Below are positions 19,793 to 28,489 of a stretch of DNA of 60,388 nt, piece after piece. The DNA lies in NCBI GenBank assembly GCA_902574955.1, contig CACGPQ010000004.1, positions 1-60,388 of the forward strand. Reading direction: 5' to 3'. Every line of letters begins with the position of its first letter. Position 1 is the stretch's first letter. Origin of the DNA: an uncultured Synechococcaceae cyanobacterium (GTDB taxonomy: Bacteria; Cyanobacteriota; Cyanobacteriia; PCC-6307; Cyanobiaceae). The position numbers and the translations under genes were made by a program. The notes under the pieces are model-generated. The model ran no database searches and was not told the DNA's origin. It was given only the letters and a program-made list of their open reading frames with translations.

Positions 19793-21127
19793 TTGAAGAA
19801 AAGAAAATTGCTTAAAAAAAAATATATATTTCTGTTTGCGGCATCCTTTGCTGGACTATTTTTAAATAATTTTGCGGAGGCAACAGTTTTAAATAATAGT
19901 TATAAAGAAGTAATTGATCATGTTTGGCAAATTGTATATAGAGATTTTCTTGATTCAAGCGGCAAATTTCAAAAGTCCAATTGGATTAATCTAAGAAAAG
20001 AAGTTTTATCAAAAACATATTCAGACAGCAATGAAGCATATGATGCGATTAGAGATATGCTTTCTAACTTAGATGATTCTTATACAAGATTTTTAGAACC
20101 TAAGGAATTTAATCAAATGAGAATCGATACCTCTGGTGAATTAACTGGAGTTGGTATCCAAATAGTTAAAGACAAAGAATCTAATGATTTAATAATTATT
20201 TCTCCCATAGAGGGCACCCCTGCATTTGATGCTGGAATTAAAGCTAGAGATAAAATATTATCTATAGATGATATTTCTACTGAAGGTATGAATATTGAGG
20301 ATGCCGTGAAATTAATAAGAGGGCAAAGAGGTACTAAAGTAAAGCTTGAAATTCTTAGAGGTTCTAAATCCTTCTTTAAGATTTTATCAAGAGAAAAAAT
20401 TGAAATAAAATCTGTATCAAGTAAAGTCAATCAAACCAAAAACGGCTTATCAATTGGCTATGTAAGAATTAAACAATTTAATGCAAATGCTTCAAAAGAG
20501 ACTAGAGATGCTATTAAGGATTTAGAAACAAAAAAAGTCGCAGGATATGTTCTTGACTTGAGAAGTAATCCTGGAGGTTTATTAGAATCAAGCATTGATA
20601 TCTCAAGGCACTTCATTAACAAAGGAGTAATAGTAAGTACGGTAAGTAAAGATGGTTTAAAAGAAACAAAAAAAGGAAACGGTCAAGCTCTAACAAAAAA
20701 GCCTTTAGTTGTTTTAGTTAATGAGGGTTCTGCTAGTGCTAGTGAAATAGTCTCTGGTGCTATAAAGGATAACAAAAGGGGGAAATTAGTTGGGAAGAAA
20801 ACGTTTGGTAAAGGTTTAGTTCAATCTATGAGAACATTAGTTGATGGTTCAGGTCTAACTGTTACAGTCGCTAAGTATTTAACTCCGAACGGTACTGATA
20901 TAAACAAATCTGGAATTATTCCAGATATAGAAGTAAAAATGAATATCAACCCTATACTCCAAAGAGAGATAGGAACTAGAAAAGATAAACAATATAGAGC
21001 TGGTGAAAAAGAGCTAATAAATATAATTAGTAGAAAGAATCAGATAAGCGAATTTAAGCCTGACACTACAAACCTTAATGCGTTCCTAAAAATTAATAAA
21101 GAAGATAAAGTATTTTCATTAAATTAA
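19793..21127 (+). CDS. C-terminal processing peptidase, S41 family
   Basis: 444 aa from a TTG start; an N-terminal basic run and hydrophobic helix (IFLFAASFAGLFLNN) end with a likely cleavage near residue 30. A PDZ domain occupies about residues 105-190 (GELTGVGIQIV onward). The S41 core has the catalytic Ser in NEGSASASEIVSG and the Lys in VGKKTFGKGLVQS. Cyanobacteria have several Ctp enzymes; CtpA matures the D1 protein of photosystem II, and I cannot be sure which paralogue this is. Exported to lumen or periplasm. Convergent with nadA, 4 nt overlap. Confidence 0.92.
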   Translation: MKKRKLLKKKYIFLFAASFAGLFLNNFAEATVLNNSYKEVIDHVWQIVYRDFLDSSGKFQKSNWINLRKEVLSKTYSDSNEAYDAIRDMLSNLDDSYTRFLEPKEFNQMRIDTSGELTGVGIQIVKDKESNDLIIISPIEGTPAFDAGIKARDKILSIDDISTEGMNIEDAVKLIRGQRGTKVKLEILRGSKSFFKILSREKIEIKSVSSKVNQTKNGLSIGYVRIKQFNANASKETRDAIKDLETKKVAGYVLDLRSNPGGLLESSIDISRHFINKGVIVSTVSKDGLKETKKGNGQALTKKPLVVLVNEGSASASEIVSGAIKDNKRGKLVGKKTFGKGLVQSMRTLVDGSGLTVTVAKYLTPNGTDINKSGIIPDIEVKMNINPILQREIGTRKDKQYRAGEKELINIISRKNQISEFKPDTTNLNAFLKINKEDKVFSLN

Positions 21128-22038
21128 TTACTCATATCCAGCATTCTCTTTATTGGCACATAAGCTCTTCTTATTATTTCTGGGTCTAGTTCTATAGACG
21201 GGGAATTGTTTTTTAAGCAATCTAGAATTTTTTCTAAAGTATTTAATTTCATATATGGACACTCGTTACATTTACAACCTTCTACATCTGGGACTTCAAT
21301 AAAAATTTTGTTAGGTTCTTTCTTTTTCATTTGATGAATTATTCCAGGTTCAGTTAGTACCATATAAGTTTTAGATGGATCTTTACTTACGAAATCAAGC
21401 AGCTTACTTGTTGATCCAATAAAGTCTGAGAGAATTAGTAAATTTTGACTACATTCAGGATGAGCAATGACTTTTGATCCTGGATTTTGATATTTTAATT
21501 TTAGAAGTGCTTCTTCACTAAATGATTCATGAACAATGCAGCTGCCAGGCCATAATTTAAGATCTCTTCCTGAATTTTTCTGTACCCATCTCCCAAGGTT
21601 CTGATCTGGTGCAAATATTATCTTTTTATCTTCAGGTATCTTTTTAATTAATGAGACTGCATTACTGCTTGTACATATCAGATCACTTTGAGCTTTTACT
21701 TCTGCAGTACAATTTATATAACTCACGACATAGTGATCTGGATTTTCTTCCCTGAACTTTTGAAATTTATCTGAGGGACAATCGTCTGCTAGGGAGCATC
21801 CTGCGTCAATATCTGGTAGTAGGACTGTTTTATTAGGGCTAAGTATTTTTGCGGTTTCGGCCATAAAGTGCACACCGCAAAAAATTATTATATCTGCATC
21901 ATTATTTGCAGCTTTCCTAGATAGATCTAATGAATCGCCAATAAAATCTGCAATTTCCTGAATCTCTGGAGCTTGATAATAGTGCGCAAGAATAATTGCA
22001 TTAGCTTTTTTGCAACGCTCCTTTATTTCAGAAATCAA
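21124..22038 (-). CDS. nadA: Quinolinate synthase A
   Basis: 304 aa from TTG at 22038. Condenses iminoaspartate with dihydroxyacetone phosphate to quinolinate for NAD synthesis, using a [4Fe-4S] cluster. Family segments: ILAHYYQAPEIQEIADFIGDS, FCGVHFMAETAKIL, CSLADDCP, HPECSQNLL, and the C-terminal cluster Cys in VEGCKCNECPYM. The frame stays open 5' of the TTG, and 15 more codons beginning at an ATA (22083) read T-S-T-A-K-Q and look coding, so the protein may start earlier than any standard codon allows. Confidence 0.92.
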   Translation of the reverse strand: MISEIKERCKKANAIILAHYYQAPEIQEIADFIGDSLDLSRKAANNDADIIIFCGVHFMAETAKILSPNKTVLLPDIDAGCSLADDCPSDKFQKFREENPDHYVVSYINCTAEVKAQSDLICTSSNAVSLIKKIPEDKKIIFAPDQNLGRWVQKNSGRDLKLWPGSCIVHESFSEEALLKLKYQNPGSKVIAHPECSQNLLILSDFIGSTSKLLDFVSKDPSKTYMVLTEPGIIHQMKKKEPNKIFIEVPDVEGCKCNECPYMKLNTLEKILDCLKNNSPSIELDPEIIRRAYVPIKRMLDMSN

Positions 22039-22141
22039 ATCCTCTTCGTTTTGAACTGATTTCTGTTTTGCAGTAGAAGTTATACTGGTCAGGATTTAGA
22101 ATATCTCTAAATAGATTATATGCCTTTAAACAGAAAAAATT

Positions 22142-22975
22142 CTGACAAATTTAAAAATTGCTATTGTTGGTGACTGTCATGGTCAATGGTCTGAATTAGA
22201 CTTGAAAGTTTTATCGATTATCAAACCAAATATTGTTTTATTTGTTGGTGATATTTCTGATGGGAGTGTCAAAATAATTAAAAAAATAAATGAGATTAAA
22301 ATTCCTACTTTTGTGATTTTAGGAAATCATGATAGAGGGAAAGATTTTACAGGGGAAACTCTTTCAAAACAGATACGTGTTCTTGGTGAAAAATATTGTG
22401 CATGGGATTTGAAAGTTTTTAATAATCAAATAAATTTATTGTTTGCTAGACCATGTAGTTCTGGCGGCGGCTATTATCTTTCGAAAGAAGTTAAAGGTGT
22501 TTATGGACCTATCACCGAAGAAGATTCAATAAACAAAATTATCAAATGTTCGGAAAAGACTTTAGAAGATATACCTTTAATAATTATTTCTCATGCTGGT
22601 CCCTCTGGTTTAGGTTCAGAACCTAAAAGCATTTGTGGAAAAGACTGGAAATTACCCTCACTAGATTGGGGAGATAGAGATTTGTCTGTGGCTATTTCTC
22701 AAATACAAAAAAGAAGAAAAGTTGATCTTGTAATTTTTGGTCATATGCACAGCCGGCTTAAAAGAAATCTTGGCTTAAGAGAGATGTTTAAAATTGATAG
22801 CAAAGGGTCAATTTATTTCAACACTGCTGTGGTGCCAAGATATAAAACTGATGAAAATGGGAAATTACTAATTAACTTTTCTTGGATTGAGTTTGAAAAA
22901 AATGCATTAAGTCATGTTTCTCATCGGTGGTATTCAGAGTCTGGTGAAATTCGTGAAGAAGATAAATTTTTTTAG
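22142..22975 (+). CDS. Calcineurin-like metallophosphoesterase (TIGR04168-like), non-standard start
   Basis: 277 aa when started at the CTG at 22142, which gives (M)TNLKIAIVGDCHGQW. The usual first start (TTG, 22202) would cut off the essential GDxHG metal motif. The rest is complete: FVGDISDG, LGNHDRG (GNHD), IISHAGPSGLG and FGHMHSRLK (GHxH), so both metal sites can form. Related proteins are widespread in cyanobacteria and plastids; the substrate is unknown. No ATG, GTG or TTG exists in frame between the upstream TAA (22127) and the motif. Confidence 0.82.
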   Translation: MTNLKIAIVGDCHGQWSELDLKVLSIIKPNIVLFVGDISDGSVKIIKKINEIKIPTFVILGNHDRGKDFTGETLSKQIRVLGEKYCAWDLKVFNNQINLLFARPCSSGGGYYLSKEVKGVYGPITEEDSINKIIKCSEKTLEDIPLIIISHAGPSGLGSEPKSICGKDWKLPSLDWGDRDLSVAISQIQKRRKVDLVIFGHMHSRLKRNLGLREMFKIDSKGSIYFNTAVVPRYKTDENGKLLINFSWIEFEKNALSHVSHRWYSESGEIREEDKFF

Positions 22976-22998
22976 GATCAGATATTTTTGTTTATATT

Positions 22999-23796
22999 TT
23001 AAGTATTTTTGGGCTTTTCATATCTTGAAAATAATGTTTGAGACAGGATATAACCCGCAATTCCTGCTGCCGTAAATGCTAAACCATTTTTAAATAAAGG
23101 TAATAAATCATTTGTTCTGGATATTATGGGTGCCAAGCCAAAAATTCCAAATAACATTCCCCATAAGGGAGAAAGAAGAGCTAAAAATCCAATTGATATG
23201 ACTTGATCTTCTTTTCTTGGAGCAGATGCAAAGCCTGCTACTAAACCTCCAAGAATAGATGTACATAAAGTCCAAATATATTGCTCTTTAGGTAGGCCAG
23301 GAACAACTTGGCATCCTCCTCTTTCGAGACAAATCTTTACTGAATCAATTGCATCTAACACTGCACCATCCTCACCGTGATCTTTAACATAGTATTGGTT
23401 TCCAAATCTTGTTTGAAGTTCAACCCAAAATAACCTTGGCATAAAATTAAAATAAGCCTCTCCGACATTAAAGTTCAGTAAATTTCCCCCTCTAGGATCC
23501 GCAACTATCAACAAACTTGTCTCATCTAAATCCCAATAGTCTTTAATTGCACTACCAGGTGAACTCTCAAACTGAGATAAATATTTAATTTTCCACCCAC
23601 TTTCAATTTCTAAATTGTTGAGCTTTTCCTCTAAAGATTTTTTCTGATTAGGGCTTAATGTTTTAGCTAAATCAATTACTGGTGTTTTTTCCTCAGGTAA
23701 TAAATTTGGATTATTTATAGCGAAAACGGGTTTATGTGAAATTAAAACTAATATAGATAGAAATATTCCTAATAAATAGTTAATCTTTGAAGGCAT
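22999..23796 (-). CDS. TPM-domain membrane protein (TLP18.3/Psb32 type)
   Basis: 265 aa. Signal peptide/helix in the first ~26 residues (LLGIFLSILVLISHKPVFA). The TPM domain follows (VIDLAKTLSPNQKKSLEEKL, a region near LLIVADPRGGNLLNFNVG), and two to three membrane helices occupy residues ~180-255. Plant and cyanobacterial relatives (TLP18.3, Psb32) sit in the thylakoid lumen and help photosystem II repair; that role is inferred here. Divergent from the methyltransferase gene at 23828 with only 31 nt between. Confidence 0.8.
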   Translation of the reverse strand: MPSKINYLLGIFLSILVLISHKPVFAINNPNLLPEEKTPVIDLAKTLSPNQKKSLEEKLNNLEIESGWKIKYLSQFESSPGSAIKDYWDLDETSLLIVADPRGGNLLNFNVGEAYFNFMPRLFWVELQTRFGNQYYVKDHGEDGAVLDAIDSVKICLERGGCQVVPGLPKEQYIWTLCTSILGGLVAGFASAPRKEDQVISIGFLALLSPLWGMLFGIFGLAPIISRTNDLLPLFKNGLAFTAAGIAGYILSQTLFSRYEKPKNT

Positions 23797-23827
23797 AAAT
23801 AAGTTTTGTCTCTTTATATTTTCGCCG

Positions 23828-25018
23828 ATGAATAGCTTACCCGCGAATAATCCTGATTGGTTAGTAAAAAAAATAATAAAAATGGGTGGGACTATAAGTT
23901 TTTATGACTTTATGAATTTTGCATTAAATGATCCTATTAACGGTTATTACGGCAGCGGGAAAGCTGAGTTAGGCGTTGGAGGAGATTTTGTCACATCAAC
24001 ATCTTTATCTGATGATTTTGCTTTTTTGGTTGGTAAACAAATAGAAGATTGGTTGATTCAGTTCAAAAGTAGTTTTTTATCTAATAAGAAATTATCTGTA
24101 ACTGAATTTGGAGCTGGAGATGGAAGCTTTATGAGTGGATTAATTAAATATTTTTTAGAAAACAGCAAGAATTTTTTAGAAGGAGTTTCTTTTGTAATTA
24201 TTGAACCTAATGAAGGGATGGTAGAAAAACAAAAAAATAAATTGGAGGAATTTCTGAACTTAGGTATTGATATTTTATGGAAAGGTTTGGATGAAGTAGA
24301 GGAAAATAATATAAATGGAATAGTTTTTGCAAATGAGGTTTTAGATGCTTTGCCAGTAGAGAGAATAACCTTCTCAAATGGAAAATTAATTCGACAAGCA
24401 GTTTCTATAGACAAAAAATCTCATAAATTATTTTTTGATGAAATGCCAATTACAAGTGAATTGGAAAAAAGTATTGAACTTGCTAAAAGCAAGTTGGGAA
24501 TTACTATTCCGCCTGAAGATGCTCCTGAAGGATGGACAACCGAATGGCATGTAGATAATTCAAAATGGTTAGAGGCTATTTATGGAAAAATCAATAATGG
24601 TATTTTATTGATAATTGATTACGCCAAAGAAGCTAAAAAATACTATAACTCTAAGAATTCTGATGGGACCATAGTTTCTTATGAAAATCAAAAAATGATG
24701 AATGATGTCTTAGATTCTCCTGGAAATTGCGATTTAACATCTCATGTGTGCATAGAAACTTTAATTAATGATGCTGAGACTCTTGGATTTAATACTCTTG
24801 GAATAACTAAACAAGGAGAGGGTTTGTTGGCCCTTGGATTGGCAGAGAGACTTTATGGAATTCAGAAGGAATTTAAGGAGGATTTATCAAATGCTCTTTT
24901 AAGAAGAGAAGCATTACTTAGACTCGTTGATCCTGTATGTCTAGGTAATTTTAAGTGGTTTGTTTTTAATAAGTTTAAGGAGAAGGAAATGAATATAAAT
25001 TCAACCTGTTTGCGTTAA
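23828..25018 (+). CDS. SAM-dependent methyltransferase, MidA/NDUFAF7 family
   Basis: 396 aa. The N-terminus has [24 protein letters not shown], then [18 protein letters not shown], motif [13 protein letters not shown] near residue 98, and [14 protein letters not shown]: the conserved order of the DUF185/MidA family. Mitochondrial members methylate an Arg of complex I subunit NDUFS2; in cyanobacteria a role with the related NDH-1 complex is a reasonable guess. Overlaps convergent aroB by 4 nt. Confidence 0.88.
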   Translation: MNSLPANNPDWLVKKIIKMGGTISFYDFMNFALNDPINGYYGSGKAELGVGGDFVTSTSLSDDFAFLVGKQIEDWLIQFKSSFLSNKKLSVTEFGAGDGSFMSGLIKYFLENSKNFLEGVSFVIIEPNEGMVEKQKNKLEEFLNLGIDILWKGLDEVEENNINGIVFANEVLDALPVERITFSNGKLIRQAVSIDKKSHKLFFDEMPITSELEKSIELAKSKLGITIPPEDAPEGWTTEWHVDNSKWLEAIYGKINNGILLIIDYAKEAKKYYNSKNSDGTIVSYENQKMMNDVLDSPGNCDLTSHVCIETLINDAETLGFNTLGITKQGEGLLALGLAERLYGIQKEFKEDLSNALLRREALLRLVDPVCLGNFKWFVFNKFKEKEMNINSTCLR

Positions 25019-26106
25019 GAAAAAAACTTTAAAAATAATGAATCTTCTACGTCATCATATATATCAACAGCACCAATTTCTTTCGGTAATATAAATCTCA
25101 TTTTGCCATCACGAACTTTTTTATCGCCCATAAGTATTGTTAGAACGTCTTCTTTATTTATTTTGGGGATCTCGGTAGGAAGATCATAACTCTCTAAGAG
25201 AATTCGCTGTCTCTCTAATTCTTCTTTAGACCATAACCCTTTTTCAATTGCTATTTTCCCCGCAATATTCATACCAATTGATATTGCCTCACCATGCAGA
25301 AATTTGCCGTATCCACATAAATTTTCAATAACGTGACCAAAAGAATGACCATAATTCAATATTGCTCTAACACCATTTTCATGTTCGTCTTGAGAAACAA
25401 CATCAGACTTTGTTTTAATTGAACTATTAATTATTTTAATTAGATATTCATTTTTCAGATTTATAAGTTCATTTTTGTTTTTTTCAATTTCTAAGTATTC
25501 GAAAAGTTCTTTATCTCGTATTACTCCGTATTTTATTACTTCAGCCATGCCTGCACTAAATTCTCTTTTGGGCAAACTTTTTAAAGTTTCTGGATCAATA
25601 AAAACTGCTTTAGGTTGATTGAAAGCTCCAATTAAATTCTTACCTTTTGGATGATTTACTCCTGTTTTTCCTCCTACAGATGAATCAACCATTGATAATA
25701 ATGTTGTTGGAATCTGAATATATTCGATACCTCTCAGCCAAGTCGCAGCTGCAAAACCACTTACATCTCCAACAATTCCTCCTCCAAGGGCAATAATTAT
25801 TGAATTTCTATCTAAGCCAAATTCAAATGCTACATCATATATTTCACTTAAGGTTTTTAAGTTTTTATATGATTCTCCTGCCTTGATAAGGAACATTTTG
25901 GCCTGAAATTTATTATCTTTTAAATTATTTAAGAATTTTTCACCATACAAATTTGATATTTCTTCATTTGAAATCACAAGTATTTTTCTTTTCTTTGTTA
26001 TTCCAATTTCTAAAAGTTCTTCGCTGATATTATTAAGTATCCCTGCTTCTAGAGTAACTTCGTATGACTTATCACCTAATGGGACTAATATTTTTCTCTT
26101 ATTCAC
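25015..26106 (-). CDS. aroB: 3-dehydroquinate synthase
   Basis: 363 aa. Second step of the shikimate pathway, DAHP to 3-dehydroquinate, with NAD+ and a divalent metal. NAD-binding [16 protein letters not shown], the active-site region [36 protein letters not shown] and the metal His residues in [11 protein letters not shown] and HGEAISIGM are all present. Full length. Confidence 0.97.
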   Translation of the reverse strand: MNKRKILVPLGDKSYEVTLEAGILNNISEELLEIGITKKRKILVISNEEISNLYGEKFLNNLKDNKFQAKMFLIKAGESYKNLKTLSEIYDVAFEFGLDRNSIIIALGGGIVGDVSGFAAATWLRGIEYIQIPTTLLSMVDSSVGGKTGVNHPKGKNLIGAFNQPKAVFIDPETLKSLPKREFSAGMAEVIKYGVIRDKELFEYLEIEKNKNELINLKNEYLIKIINSSIKTKSDVVSQDEHENGVRAILNYGHSFGHVIENLCGYGKFLHGEAISIGMNIAGKIAIEKGLWSKEELERQRILLESYDLPTEIPKINKEDVLTILMGDKKVRDGKMRFILPKEIGAVDIYDDVEDSLFLKFFS

Positions 26107-26231
26107 AATTGATTACCTAGTTAAAATTTATAAATATTTGGTATTAAATACTTTATATATTAGCAAAATCCAAGCTCTAAATCCTTAAAAATTCAGTTGT
26201 TAAGAATTAGAAATGGTAATAAAATCATGCT

Positions 26232-27422
26232 ATGAGTTTTAAAAAAAATATAAACGATATCAAGAAAAATTATTCCCTAGGAATAATTGGAGGTGGTCAA
26301 CTGGCATTGATGTTAACCGAGGCAGCAAAAAAAAGAGATTTAGAAGTATGTGTGCAAACAAAATCTTGTGATGATCCTGCTGGTTCAAAAGCAGATCATG
26401 TCATAGAAGCTGATCCTTTAAAGATAAGAGGCAATAAATCATTAATTAATGAGTGTGAAAAAATAATTTTTGAAAATGAATGGATAAAAATTGATAAATT
26501 AAATTTAATTGGCAATAAAGATATTTTTGTTCCAAGCCTTAATGCAATTAAGCCATTAGTAGATAGGTTTTCTCAAAAAAAATTAATAGATAGAATGAAT
26601 ATTCCCTGTCCTAAATGGATAAGTATTGAAGATTTTAAAAATCTCTCGGATGAAGAAATCAATAATTGGACTTTTCCTCTAATGGCAAAATCAAATAAAG
26701 GTGGATATGACGGCAAAGGGAACAGAAAAATAAAGACAAAAGAAGATTTAGATTCTTTTCTAATAGAGAATAATTCTGATGAATGGTTAATAGAAGAATG
26801 GATAGAGTATGAAAAAGAACTGGCTCTTGTTGGTTCGAGAGATAGGACCGGTAAGATAAGATTCTTCCCAATAGTTGAGACATTCCAATCAAACCATGTT
26901 TGTGATTGGGTTCTTGCACCTGGAACAAATGAATATGATTTGAACTTATTTGCAATAAATATTTTCTCTTCAATAGTCAATGAACTTAATTACGTTGGAG
27001 TTTTAGCTATTGAATTCTTCTATGGCGATAATGGTCTTTTAATTAATGAAATAGCTCCTAGAACACATAACTCAGCTCATTTCTCTATTGAAGCTTGTAC
27101 TTCAAGTCAGTTTGATCAATATGTTTGCATTTCTTCTGGGATAATGCCACCTGAAATTAAAATGAATTGTGAAGGGGCAATTATGATAAATCTACTGGGA
27201 TTAAAAAAGAATTTCCCAATCTCAATGGAAACCAGAATTAAAATGTTATCTGAAATTGAGGGTTCTAATATTCATTGTTATGGCAAATCTCGAGAAATTC
27301 TGGGAAGAAAAATGGCTCACATCACATTTTTATTGAATGGTAAAACGCATTCAGAAAGATATGATGAAGCTCAAATTTTATTAACTATGGTAAGAGACAT
27401 TTGGCCATCTCCAAATGCATAA
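26232..27422 (+). CDS. purK: N5-carboxyaminoimidazole ribonucleotide synthase
   Basis: 396 aa ATP-grasp enzyme of purine synthesis converting AIR, ATP and bicarbonate to N5-CAIR. N-terminal LGIIGGGQLALMLTEAAKKR, ATP-grasp loop KSNKGGYDGKGNRK, and metal-binding INEIAPRTHNSAHFSIEAC are typical. Length fits. Its downstream neighbour is the 6S RNA gene, an arrangement conserved in cyanobacteria. Confidence 0.96.
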   Translation: MSFKKNINDIKKNYSLGIIGGGQLALMLTEAAKKRDLEVCVQTKSCDDPAGSKADHVIEADPLKIRGNKSLINECEKIIFENEWIKIDKLNLIGNKDIFVPSLNAIKPLVDRFSQKKLIDRMNIPCPKWISIEDFKNLSDEEINNWTFPLMAKSNKGGYDGKGNRKIKTKEDLDSFLIENNSDEWLIEEWIEYEKELALVGSRDRTGKIRFFPIVETFQSNHVCDWVLAPGTNEYDLNLFAINIFSSIVNELNYVGVLAIEFFYGDNGLLINEIAPRTHNSAHFSIEACTSSQFDQYVCISSGIMPPEIKMNCEGAIMINLLGLKKNFPISMETRIKMLSEIEGSNIHCYGKSREILGRKMAHITFLLNGKTHSERYDEAQILLTMVRDIWPSPNA

Positions 27423-27442
27423 AAAAATAAGTTAGAGTTAGA

Positions 27443-27620
27443 TTACTGGATCTTTGGTTAAGTTCTTCTTTATGTGCTCTGATCTGACTCTCTTTCGACA
27501 TGAGGAGACTGTCGTGATGCGGTAGTAAACCGATCTTGTAATCGGAAACGAAAGCCCACTTTGAATCCTCTTCTGGCATTTCCAGGTCGATGCAGCAGAG
27601 AACTGACGGGGATCCGGTGT
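27443..27620 (+). ncRNA. ssaA: 6S RNA (SsaA/Yfr7)
   Basis: Sits directly after purK, where cyanobacterial 6S RNA is found. The ends close in an 8-bp stem: ACTGGATC at 27445-27452 pairs with GATCCGGT at 27611-27618 (one G-U). The predicted length, about 180 nt, matches the ~185 nt reported for Prochlorococcus. Internal complementary arms leave a central bubble, as in the promoter mimic that binds RNA polymerase. A minus-strand ORF across it is a shadow. Exact ends are approximate; no covariance-model search was possible. Confidence 0.85.
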
Positions 27621-27621
27621 T

Positions 27622-27673
27622 ACCTATCAAAATGCATGCTATAACAGGCTTTTGGTAGGTATTTTATTTTTTT
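27622..27673 (+). terminator. Rho-independent terminator of 6S RNA
   Basis: Stem ACCTATCAAAA / TTTTGGTAGGT (with one or two G-U pairs) around an AT-rich loop, followed by ATTTTATTTTTTT. Ends the 6S transcript and separates it from the DUF1651 promoter. Confidence 0.8.
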
Positions 27674-27731
27674 GGAATAACTGAGCTGTTTTTATTCTCT
27701 ATCAGTGTAAATAATTTATTTACCAAAACAC

Positions 27732-27782
27732 TTGACGATCCATTTCTAATGTATTTATATTAGTAGTACACATGTATTACTA
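27732..27782 (+). promoter_or_regulatory. Promoter and LexA-box-like palindrome before DUF1651 copy 1
   Basis: TTGACG at 27732-27737 and TATATT at 27756-27761 form a -35/-10 pair with an 18-nt spacer. A 22-bp imperfect palindrome (27761-27782) overlaps the expected start of transcription. Its core AGTACACATGTATT matches the published cyanobacterial LexA consensus RGTACNNNDGTWCB at all but one position. The same arrangement precedes the second DUF1651 gene. Confidence 0.6.
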
Positions 27783-27786
27783 AGTA

Positions 27787-28086
27787 ATGACTTTAGGAGG
27801 AGCTAATGTTTGGACTAATTTTTCTTACGGTTATCGTAATGAGTCCCCAAGTGGTTGGTTGCTTAGCCCAGACCGCAGCAGATTAATTTTATTTATAAGG
27901 AATAAAAAATCTCCAAGAAATAGTATGAGAATTTTTGCTCATACATATTATGCAAATGATCTTGGTGAGCCAATGGCAATTAAATCATCCACTCAAATGT
28001 ATTTGGATAATGCTTGGGATAAATGGCATGACCTTCAATTAGAAGGTTGGACTTTTGAAGAACTTGAATTACCTGAATCTGTATGA
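27787..28086 (+). CDS. DUF1651 family protein, copy 1
   Basis: 99 aa. The core (GWLLSPDRSRLILFIR ... YYANDLGEPM ... AWDKWHDLQLEGW) matches DUF1651, a family of short proteins limited to Prochlorococcus and marine Synechococcus, with no known function. The first ~20 residues are outside the core. The Shine-Dalgarno AGGAGGAG lies inside this frame and serves an inner ATG in another frame, so the true start is uncertain; a TTG before the core (W-L) is an alternative. Its TGA overlaps the next ATG (ATGA). A paralogue is at 30233. Confidence 0.75.
   Translation: MTLGGANVWTNFSYGYRNESPSGWLLSPDRSRLILFIRNKKSPRNSMRIFAHTYYANDLGEPMAIKSSTQMYLDNAWDKWHDLQLEGWTFEELELPESV
27806..27886 (+). CDS. Nested +1-frame hydrophobic micro-ORF (26 aa), copy 1
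   Basis: ATG preceded by AGGAGG at a 5-7 nt spacing, in the +1 frame of the DUF1651 gene. The product is MFGLIFLTV... with 19 mostly hydrophobic residues ending in VVGC, a lipobox-like end, then a short polar tail. Copy 2 (30252) has the same length, the same start and stop position, and a conservative set of substitutions. It lacks a charged N-terminus. Could be a membrane micropeptide, a leader that couples translation of DUF1651, or chance retained by recent duplication. Confidence 0.45.
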   Translation: MFGLIFLTVIVMSPQVVGCLAQTAAD

Positions 28087-28223
28087 CTAACTTAAATCCA
28101 ATCAAAAAGAAATTATCAAAAGTAGATAGAAAGATATCTATGCAAGACCCATCAAAATTATTAGCAGAATTTTTTAATGGTGTTGTCATTGAACTTGATG
28201 AAGAATATAAATATGACTCATAA
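28083..28223 (+). CDS. Hypothetical protein (46 aa)
   Basis: 46 aa. The ATG overlaps the stop of the DUF1651 gene (ATGA), a junction typical of translational coupling. Basic N-terminal half (NPIKKKLSKVDRKIS), acidic C-terminal half (VIELDEEYKYDS), with QDPSKLLAEFFNG between. No family recognised. Second cistron of a three-gene run. Confidence 0.6.
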   Translation: MTNLNPIKKKLSKVDRKISMQDPSKLLAEFFNGVVIELDEEYKYDS

Positions 28224-28365
28224 TGAATTGATAGATCAAGTTTCCGCAAATTTATTTAAACAAAGTGGAAAGTTAGAAAGCAGAAGATCTTGGTTGGCAA
28301 TGAGAAATTATCTTGAACAATTAGATACCGAACAACTTAAATCCATGCTTAAGGACCACGGATGA
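28213..28365 (+). CDS. Hypothetical protein (50 aa)
   Basis: 50 aa from the ATG at 28213, which overlaps the previous gene by 11 nt. An earlier in-frame GTG (28177) would lie deep inside that gene and is less likely. Helix-rich soluble protein (LIDQVSANLFKQSGKLESR, RNYLEQLDTEQLKSMLKDHG). The motif ESRRSWLAMRNYLE recalls other small picocyanobacterial proteins. Third cistron after DUF1651. Confidence 0.6.
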   Translation: MTHNELIDQVSANLFKQSGKLESRRSWLAMRNYLEQLDTEQLKSMLKDHG

Positions 28366-28375
28366 TTTAAAAACT

Positions 28376-28489
28376 TTATTTAGTTTTTATTTTTTTCTTA
28401 ATTCTCAGAAAACCGTATGTTGCAAAGCCAACCAAAAACATATCCAAGTAAATATGCCAAGTAGGAAAAATCTGGTGTATTAATTCCAT
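28376..28489 (-). CDS. Small membrane protein (37 aa) coupled to the ligase-like gene
   Basis: 37 aa. Start and upstream stop share one base (TAATG) with the NAD-ligase-like gene, so translation is probably coupled. One hydrophobic stretch (IYLDMFLVGFATYGFL) and a Lys-rich tail (RIKKKIKTK). Converges with the DUF1651 run. Function unknown. Confidence 0.55.
   Translation of the reverse strand: MELIHQIFPTWHIYLDMFLVGFATYGFLRIKKKIKTK

Noticed and set aside
27385-27630. 81-aa minus-strand ORF across 6S RNA
   Set aside because: It overlaps the purK end and the structured 6S RNA; the 8-bp closing stem and position explain the DNA better.
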